Below, piece after piece: positions 1-7,932 of a stretch of DNA of 64,000 nt. The stretch's first letter is position 1. Each line of letters begins with the position of its first letter. A program made the position numbers and the translations under genes. The notes below the pieces were generated by a model. The model worked only from the letters and a program-made list of their open reading frames with translations, had not been told where the DNA came from and made no database searches. The stretch spans positions 1-64,000 of the forward strand of contig NZ_LZRN01000009.1 of the NCBI RefSeq assembly GCF_001678675.1, read 5' to 3'. This stretch comes from Gelidibacter algens (GTDB taxonomy: Bacteria > Bacteroidota > Bacteroidia > Flavobacteriales > Flavobacteriaceae).

Positions 1-8
1 TTTTTGTG

Positions 9-1796
9 TTATACTTTAGAGGCCAACCAACTCGACTGCTTCTGTTTCATCTTTTTAGACATCTCCTTAGAATTAAGATCCATTAATTTTAAGCCATAAG
101 ATACATCTGTCCCAATGTTGAGTACCAATTCTTTTTGAATTCCGAATCGCTCAATTACGACAACAATCTTTTCCCCTACTTTAAAAGTGTTTAAAACCGC
201 ATTGATCCCAACATTGCCCTCAAGCGCTATTCCTCCTACTTGAAGGATCTTATCGCCTTTTTGAAAACCTGCCTCATAAGCTGAAGTACCCTTCTTAGGA
301 TTATTGGCGATGCTCTGATTTCTGACCGTCGCTCCAAATTCAATGTCATTCTTGGTTTCCAAAATTACACCAACATTTTTAAAAAGTCGCTCATAAGCTG
401 GCATTCCACTTTTATAAATGTAAGTGTCGAAAAAGTCATTACCAAATTCTTTTCCGGCAAAAATATTTAAGGTGTTATGCAAATCTTCAACCGTATACGG
501 AATTTCGTTTTTTCCATAGGTATTCCAAACCAAGCTCATGTAATCATCAAGATTCATATCGCGTTCTCGCAACGATAAATCTAAGGCCAGCCCCAACATA
601 CTTCCATAAGAATAATAGGAAATAAAAGTGTTTTCCCTGTTGGTTTCATCTACAGATTTTGCAGCATCTACAAATGGCGCTTGGTAGCTCATTTCTATCG
701 GATTGAAAAACTGTCTTCCCGGCGAGGTCCACACATAATTAAACGTTCCTATTAAGCCTTGCACATAATTTTCATGAGTTAGGATGCCTGATCTTACCAA
801 CGACAAATCGTCATAATAACTTGTAAACCCTTCGGCAAACCACAACTCACCACTCATATTTGCTCGTGAAAAATCAAAGGGCTCCAAAGCTTTTGGACGA
901 ATACGCTCCACATTCCAACAGTGGAAAAACTCATGGGCAACGGTACCAATGTTCCCTGTCATTCCCCCTTGTGCCAAACTTCTAGAACTTGGAATGGCGG
1001 TTGAGTTTCTATGCTCCATTCCGTCACCAGTAGCATTGGGCATGTAGCAGGCCAAAAATCTATACTCTCCATAATCATAATTTGGTAACTCTCCAAAGAC
1101 CATCATTTGCTCCAACACAACCTTCTTTACCTTTTCAAAATAGGCCTCCAACTGTTCTTCTGAAGCGGCATCATCGTGCAGTACCAAAATAACGGTTTGG
1201 TCTTTTACTTTGAAAGAGCGCTCCCTAAAATTGGCAATCTCCACCGGACTGTCCATAAAATATTGAAGATCTTTAGCGTAATAGGTGTTATTTTGTTGGT
1301 GCTTTAATTGGGTTGCTATCTTCCAATTCAAATCCTCTCGAACATTAAACGTGACTTCCATTTCTTGATCCTTTAGTTCAGGAACATAGATAAAGGTTGC
1401 TGGTAAATTCAAATGCGCGTGGGTTTCATCTACTTGTGCATACGTTCCGTCGCCGTGGTTGGCAAACAAGGTGTAACTTACTTTTATAGTGCCGTCATGC
1501 CCCTTAACGCTCCAAGAATAAGGGTCTGGCCTTGTAGCTTCAAGCACCTTCCCTTTGCCATCAGTAACTTTAATGTTGTATACGTTTTTAGCAAACTCGT
1601 GCAAGGCATAGCGACCAGGCGACGAACGGCTCATGCTAAAGGTGGCAATATCAGATTTTAAATTGGTGAACGTAGCGTGAACTGTGGCTTCATGATGTAC
1701 CGCATCCTCAAAGGAAATAACATATTTTGAAGAAATTTGAGCTTGAAATACGATTGAAGACAGAAAAAACGTCAGACAGAAGATAATACGAATCAT
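9..1796 (-). CDS. M61 family metallopeptidase with PDZ domain
   Basis: Secreted zinc aminopeptidase of the M61 (glycyl aminopeptidase) family. I place the start at 1796 rather than the longer frame start at 1874, because the protein then opens with a clean signal peptide (MIRIIFCLTFFLSSIVFQAQ) and the TATATTTG promoter box lies upstream. The zinc motif HEFFH, followed by CWNVERIRP, sits near residue 290, after an M61 beta-sandwich N-terminal domain. A PDZ-like segment (AYEAGFQKGDKILQVGG) occupies about residues 480-570. Length 595 is usual for the family. Transcribed divergently from bioF with 97 bp between them. The stop codon is only 8 bp from the window edge. Family call is firm, substrate is unknown. 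Confidence 0.9.
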   Translation of the reverse strand: MIRIIFCLTFFLSSIVFQAQISSKYVISFEDAVHHEATVHATFTNLKSDIATFSMSRSSPGRYALHEFAKNVYNIKVTDGKGKVLEATRPDPYSWSVKGHDGTIKVSYTLFANHGDGTYAQVDETHAHLNLPATFIYVPELKDQEMEVTFNVREDLNWKIATQLKHQQNNTYYAKDLQYFMDSPVEIANFRERSFKVKDQTVILVLHDDAASEEQLEAYFEKVKKVVLEQMMVFGELPNYDYGEYRFLACYMPNATGDGMEHRNSTAIPSSRSLAQGGMTGNIGTVAHEFFHCWNVERIRPKALEPFDFSRANMSGELWFAEGFTSYYDDLSLVRSGILTHENYVQGLIGTFNYVWTSPGRQFFNPIEMSYQAPFVDAAKSVDETNRENTFISYYSYGSMLGLALDLSLRERDMNLDDYMSLVWNTYGKNEIPYTVEDLHNTLNIFAGKEFGNDFFDTYIYKSGMPAYERLFKNVGVILETKNDIEFGATVRNQSIANNPKKGTSAYEAGFQKGDKILQVGGIALEGNVGINAVLNTFKVGEKIVVVIERFGIQKELVLNIGTDVSYGLKLMDLNSKEMSKKMKQKQSSWLASKV

Positions 1797-1814
1797 AGTT
1801 TGAATTTTGATTCT

Positions 1815-1843
1815 CAAATATACAATGTTTTTGAGAGCTACAA
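1815..1843 (-). promoter_or_regulatory. Bacteroidota promoter of the M61 peptidase gene
   Basis: On the minus strand TTG (1841-1843), an 18-base spacer and TATATTTG (1815-1822) match the Bacteroidota -33/-7 consensus. The box is 18 bases upstream of the chosen ATG, which supports the start at 1796. Confidence 0.6.
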
Positions 1844-1881
1844 GTCCAGAGGTTTTCAGAGCAAAAAAATGCAACTCTTCG

Positions 1882-1890
1882 TATCTTTAC
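1882..1890 (+). promoter_or_regulatory. Possible -7 box (TATCTTTAC) abutting bioF
   Basis: TATCTTTAC ends only three bases before the bioF ATG at 1894. If it is used as a -7 element, the transcript would begin at or next to the start codon, that is, leaderless. No good -33 TTTG is seen at the right distance, so this is tentative. Confidence 0.35.
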
Positions 1891-1893
1891 ACC

Positions 1894-3039
1894 ATGATTC
1901 CCAAAAAACTGCAAGACAAATTAGAGGCGCGCAAAGTTGAAAACACATTTCGCCAATTAAGCAAACCACATCAGCTGGTCGATTTTGCTTCCAATGATTA
2001 TTTGGGATTCTCATTGTCCAAAGAAATATTCGATCTCACGCACCATTATCTTGAAGAAGCATTTATCTTTCAAAACGGCTCCAGTGGTTCACGATTATTA
2101 ACAGGCAACCACCAGCTCTACACAAATGTTGAAGACTTGATCTGCGACACGCACCATTGTCAAAGCACCCTAATATTCAACTCGGGATATGATGCCAATC
2201 TCGGATTCTTTTCTTGTGTACCCCAACGTGGCGATGTGATCTTGTATGATGAATTGATTCATGCCTCCATAAGGGACGGAGTTACCATGAGTCATGCAAA
2301 AGCTTATAAGTTCAAGCATAATGATCTTGATGATTTAAAACATAAATACCACTTTCAACAGGAAAAACGCGCTGAAAATTCAGAAGTTTATATCGTTACA
2401 GAATCTGTATTTTCTATGGATGGTGATACGCCAGATCTAAAAGCTATCGCCAATTTTTGTACAGAAAATAAACTTTACTTGGTTGTCGACGAAGCTCACG
2501 CGGTTGGCGTTTTTGGAGAAAAAGGTGTTGGATTGGTGGATAGTCTGGGGATTAATGCGGCTGTTTTTGCGCGACTCATCACCTTTGGAAAAGCAATGGG
2601 CTGCCACGGCGCCGCAATTTTGGGCAATCCGCAACTTACAGAGTATCTCATCAATTTTTCGAGGCCATTCATTTACACCACAGCCCTTCCGCCCCACTCT
2701 CTAATGACCATAAAAGCGGCGTATAAAACCTTACAGCATACCCACAACATTGAAAATTTATTTGAAAATATTGATTTTTTTAAAGAGCAAGTAGAAGAAC
2801 ATCAGCTCAAGGACCATTTTATTGAGAGTGCGTCTGCCATTCAATGCTGTATTATTTCGGGCAATGAGCGTGTCAAAAAAATTGCAAAACGTTTAGAAGA
2901 ACATGGTTTCAATGTTAAACCTATCGTGTCGCCCACAGTCCCTAAGGGACAAGAACGCTTACGGTTTTGTATCCACGCTTATAATTCAGAAGACGACATT
3001 TTAAAAGTAGTATCTCTCTTAGCTACCTTTATAGAATGA
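1894..3039 (+). CDS. bioF: 8-amino-7-oxononanoate synthase (biotin synthesis)
   Basis: PLP-dependent alpha-oxoamine synthase that condenses pimeloyl-ACP/CoA with alanine, the first dedicated step of biotin ring synthesis. Visible features are the fold-type I aspartate motif VVDEAHAVGVFG (residues ~205-216) and the PLP lysine in ITFGKAMGCHGA. The start at 1894 (MIPKKLQDKLEARK) gives 381 residues, normal for BioF; the upstream extension to 1807 would run through the divergent promoter region. Its TGA overlaps the ATG of the next gene (ATGA), so bioF, the DUF2007 gene and bioD are a translationally coupled operon. Confidence 0.93.
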   Translation: MIPKKLQDKLEARKVENTFRQLSKPHQLVDFASNDYLGFSLSKEIFDLTHHYLEEAFIFQNGSSGSRLLTGNHQLYTNVEDLICDTHHCQSTLIFNSGYDANLGFFSCVPQRGDVILYDELIHASIRDGVTMSHAKAYKFKHNDLDDLKHKYHFQQEKRAENSEVYIVTESVFSMDGDTPDLKAIANFCTENKLYLVVDEAHAVGVFGEKGVGLVDSLGINAAVFARLITFGKAMGCHGAAILGNPQLTEYLINFSRPFIYTTALPPHSLMTIKAAYKTLQHTHNIENLFENIDFFKEQVEEHQLKDHFIESASAIQCCIISGNERVKKIAKRLEEHGFNVKPIVSPTVPKGQERLRFCIHAYNSEDDILKVVSLLATFIE

Positions 3040-3452
3040 AAAATGGAAAATTTACGACGGTTGCAGTATTTCAATATTCTGCGGAAGCACAGATTATCAA
3101 AGGCAGATTGGAGTCTGACGGCATCGATGTTTTTCTATCAGATAATCTGACCATTGATACTGATCCGTTAGTGAGCAATGCCATTGGTGGCGTTAAGCTA
3201 AAAGTCCTTTCGCACCAAGTTATTGAAGCCAAACAGATTCTGAATTCCATTCAGGACTATGCTATAGATGATGATGGCAATTCCATCCAGTGTCCCAATT
3301 GCAAGAGTACACATGTGGAACTTTTCTCGACAATTAAAGACCTAAAGTCATTTTTCTGGTTTATTTTTGGTTTCTTATTTTCTACACTTCCATTTTACAC
3401 CAAGCATAAGTATAGATGTGAAGTGTGTGCTACTGAATTTGATTTAAAATGA
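3036..3452 (+). CDS. DUF2007 domain protein with C-terminal zinc ribbon
   Basis: Small 138-residue protein. The N-terminal ~70 residues (AVFQYSAEAQIIKGRLESDG) match the DUF2007 pattern, a putative signal-transducing domain. Residues ~85-135 carry two cysteine pairs (CPNC and CEVC) spaced as in a zinc ribbon, interrupted by a hydrophobic stretch (FFWFIFGFLFSTLPF). It overlaps bioF by 4 bp and bioD by 4 bp, so it is certainly co-translated with them, though no biotin role is known to me. Function unknown. Confidence 0.82.
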   Translation: MKNGKFTTVAVFQYSAEAQIIKGRLESDGIDVFLSDNLTIDTDPLVSNAIGGVKLKVLSHQVIEAKQILNSIQDYAIDDDGNSIQCPNCKSTHVELFSTIKDLKSFFWFIFGFLFSTLPFYTKHKYRCEVCATEFDLK

Positions 3453-4084
3453 ACACATATTTCGTTACCGGAATTTCAACAGATGTTGGAAAAACCATCG
3501 CTTCAGCAATCTTAGTGGAAGCGCTCAACGCCGATTATTGGAAACCCATTCAAGCGGGAGATTTAGATAATTCTGATACCCATAAAGTCCAGCGTTTAGT
3601 GTCCAATAAAAAAACAAAGTTCCATAAGAGCAGTTTTTTGCTGAATACGCCCATGAGTCCGCATGCAGCGGCTGAAATTGACGGCATATCTATATCAGCA
3701 AAAACCATTAAAGTTCCCAAAACCAAAAACAACCTCGTTATTGAAGGTGCCGGAGGTTTGTTGGTGCCTATTAATGATTCCGAAACTATTTTGGATCTTA
3801 TCAAACCCGATTATAAAGTGATTGTCGTATCAAGACATTATTTGGGAAGCATCAACCATACGCTTTTAACGGTAAATCTTTTAAAGTCTAAAGGATTGGA
3901 AGTCGCACTCATTTTTAGCGGAGCAGCAAACCAATCAACGGAAACTATTATCGAAAAAATGACACAAGTTCCCGTCATTGGAAGGATAGACGAAGAACCT
4001 TATTTTGATAAAAATGTGGTATTGGACTATGCGGACCAATTCCTGCGAAGGCAGGAATCTCATAAATATTTCGATCAAATTTGA
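3449..4084 (+). CDS. bioD: Dethiobiotin synthetase, with repeat-derived C-terminus
   Basis: ATP-dependent ring closure of diaminopelargonate to dethiobiotin. The P-loop GISTDVGKT is at residues 8-16, PIQAGD near 33 and the nucleotide/substrate motif EGAGGLLVPI near 100. The ATGA overlap with the preceding gene shows coupling. The last ~15 codons (FLRRQESHKYFDQI) are encoded by a GAAR-loop hairpin plus TCTCAT tail that also occurs outside genes at 34218 and 36820, so the native stop was probably replaced when a repeat element landed at the 3' end. The catalytic part looks complete. Confidence 0.92.
   Translation: MNTYFVTGISTDVGKTIASAILVEALNADYWKPIQAGDLDNSDTHKVQRLVSNKKTKFHKSSFLLNTPMSPHAAAEIDGISISAKTIKVPKTKNNLVIEGAGGLLVPINDSETILDLIKPDYKVIVVSRHYLGSINHTLLTVNLLKSKGLEVALIFSGAANQSTETIIEKMTQVPVIGRIDEEPYFDKNVVLDYADQFLRRQESHKYFDQI
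4039..4058 (+). repeat. GAAR-loop hairpin repeat, copy 1 (inside bioD 3' end)
   Basis: ATTCCTGC-GAAG-GCAGGAAT, a perfect 8-bp stem with a GAAG loop, followed by CTCAT. Same design as 34218-34237 and, on the other strand, 36820-36843. In all three cases the hairpin lies at the 3' end of the upstream gene in the same orientation as that gene. Confidence 0.75.
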
Positions 4085-4165
4085 AACAGAATGCTGATGC
4101 CCGAGAATTTTCATGATCTTAAAGAAAACAAATCCGCCTACTCAGAATCAGAAGTGCTTGCATAA

Positions 4166-4198
4166 AGACCTAACAGGTTTTAAAAACCTGTTAGGTCT
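4166..4198. repeat. Long ACCT...AGGT palindrome, copy 1
   Basis: AGACCTAACAGGTTTT (4166-4181) and its exact reverse complement (4183-4198) meet around a single A. The inner CAGGTTTTNAAAACCTG core is shared with 36557-36589. It lies between bioD and bioA, 108 bp after the GAAR hairpin. It could form a terminator-like hairpin but has no clear T tract. Confidence 0.7.
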
Positions 4199-4248
4199 GT
4201 GAAAAAATTAGTATAATTTATAAAACTCCCCCTTCGTGGGAACCACAA

Positions 4249-5514
4249 ATGACCCTTAAAGAAAGAGATAAAAAGCACTTGTGGCATCCACTGACGCAAC
4301 ATAAATTGCATCCGGATACCATCGCCATTGTAAGCGCTAAAAAGTGCACCCTTACAGATGAAGATGGCAACACCTATATAGATGCCATTGCCTCTTGGTA
4401 TACCTGCATGTACGGACATTGCAATCCATACATTACGGAGCGTGTTGCCGCCCAGATGCAGCAATTGGATCAGGTTGTTTTTAGTGGCTTTACCCATGAA
4501 CCTGCAGTAGAACTTTCTGAGGCATTGATCAACATCCTTCCTGAAAATCAAAACAAACTGTTTTTTAGCGATAATGGTTCTACCAGCGTTGAAATCGGGA
4601 TTAAAATGGCATTACAATACCATTTCAATCGTGGCGAAAAACGCAACATCCTGCTTGCTTTTGAAGATGGTTTTCATGGGGATACTTTTGGTGCTATGAG
4701 TGTTTCTGGACTATCGGTTTATAATGGACCTTTTGAAGACTATTTCTTGGACGTGAAACGGATCCCGACCCCAAATGGAGAAAATCACGAGGCTATTCTA
4801 AACCAGTTAGAAAAATTGGTTTTGGAAAATGACATCGCGGGTTTCGTTTACGAACCTTTGGTACAGGGAGCAGCAGCAATGAAAATGCACAATGCAGAAG
4901 GTTTAAATCAGATTCTAAAATTTTGTAAAGACCATCACATCATCACGGTTGCTGATGAAGTGATGACCGGATTTGGAAAAACCGGAAAACACTTTGCCTC
5001 TGACCATCAAGACACCAAACCAGATATCATGTGTTTGAGCAAAGCGCTGACAGCAGGATTATTGCCTATGGCCATCACGTCGTGTTCTCAAGCTGTATAC
5101 GATGCATTTTATAGTGATGAGATGGGCAAGGGACTTTTTCACGGCCATACGTATTCTGCCAATCCGTTAGCGTGTAGAGCTGCCTTGGCCGGAATTGAAT
5201 TGTTGCAATCTGATGCTATTCAACAAAACATAAAGCAAATTATAGCATCACATCAAGCGTTTAATACGCGTATCAAAACCCATCCAAAAGTAAAATCAAC
5301 GCGACAAACAGGCGTTATTTTTGCGCTAGACCTCAATATTGAAATGGAACGTTATGGTAATTTGCGGGACCGACTCTTTAAATTTTTTATGGATCACGGC
5401 GTGTTTTTGAGACCTTTGGGAGGTACGATTTATATTCTAGCCCCTTATGTTATTACAGCAGATGAATTAGAAAAAGTATATCAAACTATTGAGGACGCTT
5501 TAGAAATCCTCTAA
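4249..5514 (+). CDS. bioA: Adenosylmethionine-8-amino-7-oxononanoate aminotransferase
   Basis: Class-III PLP aminotransferase that makes 7,8-diaminopelargonate. It shows the DEVMTGFGKTGKHFA motif (PLP aspartate, residues ~235-250), the Schiff-base lysine in LSKALTAGLLPMA and the N-terminal WHPLTQH of BioA. At 421 residues it is full length. It follows bioD after a 164 bp repeat-bearing gap, so it may be partly uncoupled from the upstream operon. The 3' end overlaps the convergent gene at 5500 by 15 bp. Confidence 0.93.
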   Translation: MTLKERDKKHLWHPLTQHKLHPDTIAIVSAKKCTLTDEDGNTYIDAIASWYTCMYGHCNPYITERVAAQMQQLDQVVFSGFTHEPAVELSEALINILPENQNKLFFSDNGSTSVEIGIKMALQYHFNRGEKRNILLAFEDGFHGDTFGAMSVSGLSVYNGPFEDYFLDVKRIPTPNGENHEAILNQLEKLVLENDIAGFVYEPLVQGAAAMKMHNAEGLNQILKFCKDHHIITVADEVMTGFGKTGKHFASDHQDTKPDIMCLSKALTAGLLPMAITSCSQAVYDAFYSDEMGKGLFHGHTYSANPLACRAALAGIELLQSDAIQQNIKQIIASHQAFNTRIKTHPKVKSTRQTGVIFALDLNIEMERYGNLRDRLFKFFMDHGVFLRPLGGTIYILAPYVITADELEKVYQTIEDALEIL

Positions 5515-5934
5515 AGTTTTATTGAGCAAATGGATTTGTTCTTGGCTTTCTTTTATCAGCACATAGAGTTCTTCATAGGTCCATTGATCGGCTTCTTTAC
5601 GGGCTTTCACAACAATAGTAGCTCGGCCTTTGGAGCCTTCAATAGGTATTTGAAGATCGGCTTTTGTTAGGCCATTATTATAAGACACAGATCCACCAGT
5701 CATGCCGTCTTTCTGAATATCATCGCCAATAGCGATAACAACCTCAGTACTGTTTTGTGTCATTTCCATGGCATATTCATAAGGTTCAGAATTGGTCATG
5801 ACCTTGGTAACGCCATAAAAGAGAGAACCAATGCCTAAAACTGCCAAAACAATGAGCGTGAGACACCCACTTACGGGCACCACCCAAATCCAGTTTCTTT
5901 TAAACCAACTTTTCTGCTTTATTTCTTCATTCAT
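5500..5934 (-). CDS. Coa1-like small membrane protein
   Basis: 144-residue protein with one N-terminal membrane segment (IWVVPVSGCLTLIVLAVLGI) after a basic cytoplasmic start, and a soluble periplasmic domain with a GSKGRATIVVKARK strand pair. This layout is what is annotated as cytochrome oxidase assembly factor Coa1/Tim21-like in flavobacteria. The resemblance to Coa1 is at the fold level only, and no oxidase genes are nearby. Convergent with bioA, overlapping its last codons. Confidence 0.65.
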   Translation of the reverse strand: MNEEIKQKSWFKRNWIWVVPVSGCLTLIVLAVLGIGSLFYGVTKVMTNSEPYEYAMEMTQNSTEVVIAIGDDIQKDGMTGGSVSYNNGLTKADLQIPIEGSKGRATIVVKARKEADQWTYEELYVLIKESQEQIHLLNKTLEDF

Positions 5935-6052
5935 ATTGTTGCGATGTATTTAATAAAATTTTTGACTTCGGATATTTAAGACCTTCAAAAAAACGACTCC
6001 AATTGTTATTGAAGCGTCCAAGATAGTTTTATTTTTACTGAAATTTAAAATT

Positions 6053-7240
6053 TTGCAACACCCTATTTCCATTACTTCCATCTGTTCCATTTCACCTTTG
6101 GGTGGATCTTTGGAAGACATTTGGCAGCGTTACCAAAACAATGCCCATTGCCTTTCTGAAAAATCATTTGATCAAGGCAAAGCTTGGGTTGGCCAATTAC
6201 CTTCATCTGTCAAATTAGAGATCAAAGCCTTAAAAAACTCAGATCCACTTTTCAAAAATTTGGACCCCTCAGTGCTTTATGCCATTTATACCGCCCGAAA
6301 GGCTGTGGCACAATCAGGTTGGATAGCAACAGATAATTTTGGTATCAACATTGGATCATCTCGCGGCGCTACGGAATTGTTTGAAAAATACCACGCCGAA
6401 TTCTTAAAACAAGGTCGCGCCAAAACCTTGAGCTCGCCCACCACTACTTTAGGAAATATTTCATCTTGGGTGGCGCATGATTTACAAACTCAAGGCCCAG
6501 AAATAAGCCATTCCATTACCTGTTCTACAGCATTGCATGCGTTATTGAACGGAGTGGCTTGGATCAATTCTGGGATGTGCGACAAGTTTTTGGTAGGTGG
6601 CAGTGAAGCGCCCTTAACCGCATTTACAGTAGCACAAATGCAAGCGCTAAAAATTTACGCACCGCTTTCTTCACAAATAAATGAATCAGAAAGCGGGACA
6701 GCTGATGTATATTACCCATGCCGTTCCCTTGATCTCAATAAAACAGGAAATTCCATGGTGCTTGGAGAAGCAGCAGCCATGGCATGTTTAGAAAAAGGAA
6801 ACTCTCAGAAGGCATTAGCAACCATTATTGGGGTTGGTTATGCCACAGAACTATTGGAACATAATGTCTCCGTATCTTCAGATGCCAAATGCTTTCAACG
6901 TTCCATGAAAATGGCATTGGGCACTCTAAACCCTGATGCTGTTGATATTATTATCACCCATACCCCCGGAACGCTTAAGGGCGATTCTTCAGAAATTAAC
7001 GCTATCAAAACTCTTTTTTGTAACAAAATACCAGCTTTAACTACCAATAAATGGAAGATTGGTCATAGCCTTGGTGCCTCTGGTCTTTTAAATGTTGAAA
7101 TGGCAGTATTGATGCTGCAACATCAAACGTTTATTCCGGTGCCATTTATAGAAGAGAAAAAACCAGAACGCAATAAAACTATTATGGTGAATGCGGTCGG
7201 TTTTGGAGGGAATGCGGTATCCATTTTAATATCAAAATGA
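6053..7240 (+). CDS. Beta-ketoacyl synthase, biotin-cluster type
   Basis: Thiolase-fold condensing enzyme of 395 residues. The catalytic Cys is in HSITCSTALHALLNG (~residue 160), with histidines in THTPGTLKGD (~300) and KIGHSLGASGLLN (~340), the C-H-H triad of KAS I/II. The start must be the TTG at 6053, since no in-frame ATG precedes the conserved opening. It sits between bioA and bioB, as homologues do in other flavobacteria, so a role in making the pimeloyl chain is likely (inference). A general FabF paralogue is the alternative. Confidence 0.82.
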   Translation: MQHPISITSICSISPLGGSLEDIWQRYQNNAHCLSEKSFDQGKAWVGQLPSSVKLEIKALKNSDPLFKNLDPSVLYAIYTARKAVAQSGWIATDNFGINIGSSRGATELFEKYHAEFLKQGRAKTLSSPTTTLGNISSWVAHDLQTQGPEISHSITCSTALHALLNGVAWINSGMCDKFLVGGSEAPLTAFTVAQMQALKIYAPLSSQINESESGTADVYYPCRSLDLNKTGNSMVLGEAAAMACLEKGNSQKALATIIGVGYATELLEHNVSVSSDAKCFQRSMKMALGTLNPDAVDIIITHTPGTLKGDSSEINAIKTLFCNKIPALTTNKWKIGHSLGASGLLNVEMAVLMLQHQTFIPVPFIEEKKPERNKTIMVNAVGFGGNAVSILISK

Positions 7241-7296
7241 GGATCGTATAAGTTAAAGGTGTTATCTTTCATATTTTAAATTAAATATATCCAACT

Positions 7297-7932
7297 ATGA
7301 TAGAATGGTTTTCAGACTTAGAGGTATTTGCAAAATTCTACTGGGTTATTGCCCTTATTGGTTCCCTTGTTTTTTTATTTATTGTCATTATGACATTTAT
7401 AGGTGTTGATGGTGGTGAAGATTTTGATGATGTTGACACAGCCATAGATGCTGATACAGGAATAGAATTTCAATTTATTAGTCTTAAAAATCTCATTGGC
7501 TTTTTCACCATTTTTGGATGGGCAGGAATTGCATGTATTGGGGAAGGCTTTTCTAAACCAATGACGGTATTGATTTCTGTCATTGCAGGATTGATCATGA
7601 TGTCCATCATGGCAGCGATGTTCCATTATATGAAAAAATTAGCGGATAGTGGCACCCTTAATTTCAAGAATGCTATTGGCGCCGTTGGAGAAGTCTACCT
7701 CACCATAGGCGAAAATCGTTCAAGAATGGGCAAGGTCAGTGTCCGGGTACAAGGTACTCTTAGAGAGCTGGAAGCGCTGACGGATTCTTTTACAGAATTA
7801 AAATCTGGCACCATTATTAAAGTTGTGGACGTGACTAGCAACGGCATCCTAATTGTCGATCAAACTATAAAACCAATTGAACCCTTAAAACCAATTACCT
7901 ATGAGATTCCTGCTGACACAAGAGACCTTTAA
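7297..7932 (+). CDS. NfeD-like membrane protein with C-terminal OB domain
   Basis: 211 residues with membrane segments at ~14-37, ~63-83 and ~88-112, followed by a soluble beta-rich domain (GAVGEVYLTIGENRSRMGKVSV... GTIIKVVDVTSNGILIV) that fits the OB-fold seen in short NfeD proteins. It overlaps the flotillin gene by 32 bp. NfeD-flotillin pairs are a known conserved association in membrane microdomain assembly, and this supports the call. An acidic loop (GGEDFDDVDTAIDAD) lies between helices 1 and 2. Confidence 0.72.
   Translation: MIEWFSDLEVFAKFYWVIALIGSLVFLFIVIMTFIGVDGGEDFDDVDTAIDADTGIEFQFISLKNLIGFFTIFGWAGIACIGEGFSKPMTVLISVIAGLIMMSIMAAMFHYMKKLADSGTLNFKNAIGAVGEVYLTIGENRSRMGKVSVRVQGTLRELEALTDSFTELKSGTIIKVVDVTSNGILIVDQTIKPIEPLKPITYEIPADTRDL

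Noticed and set aside
4165-4200. Rho-independent terminator after bioD
   Set aside because: The palindrome is strong but lacks a T tract and belongs to a dispersed repeat family, so I list it as a repeat; some terminator effect is possible.
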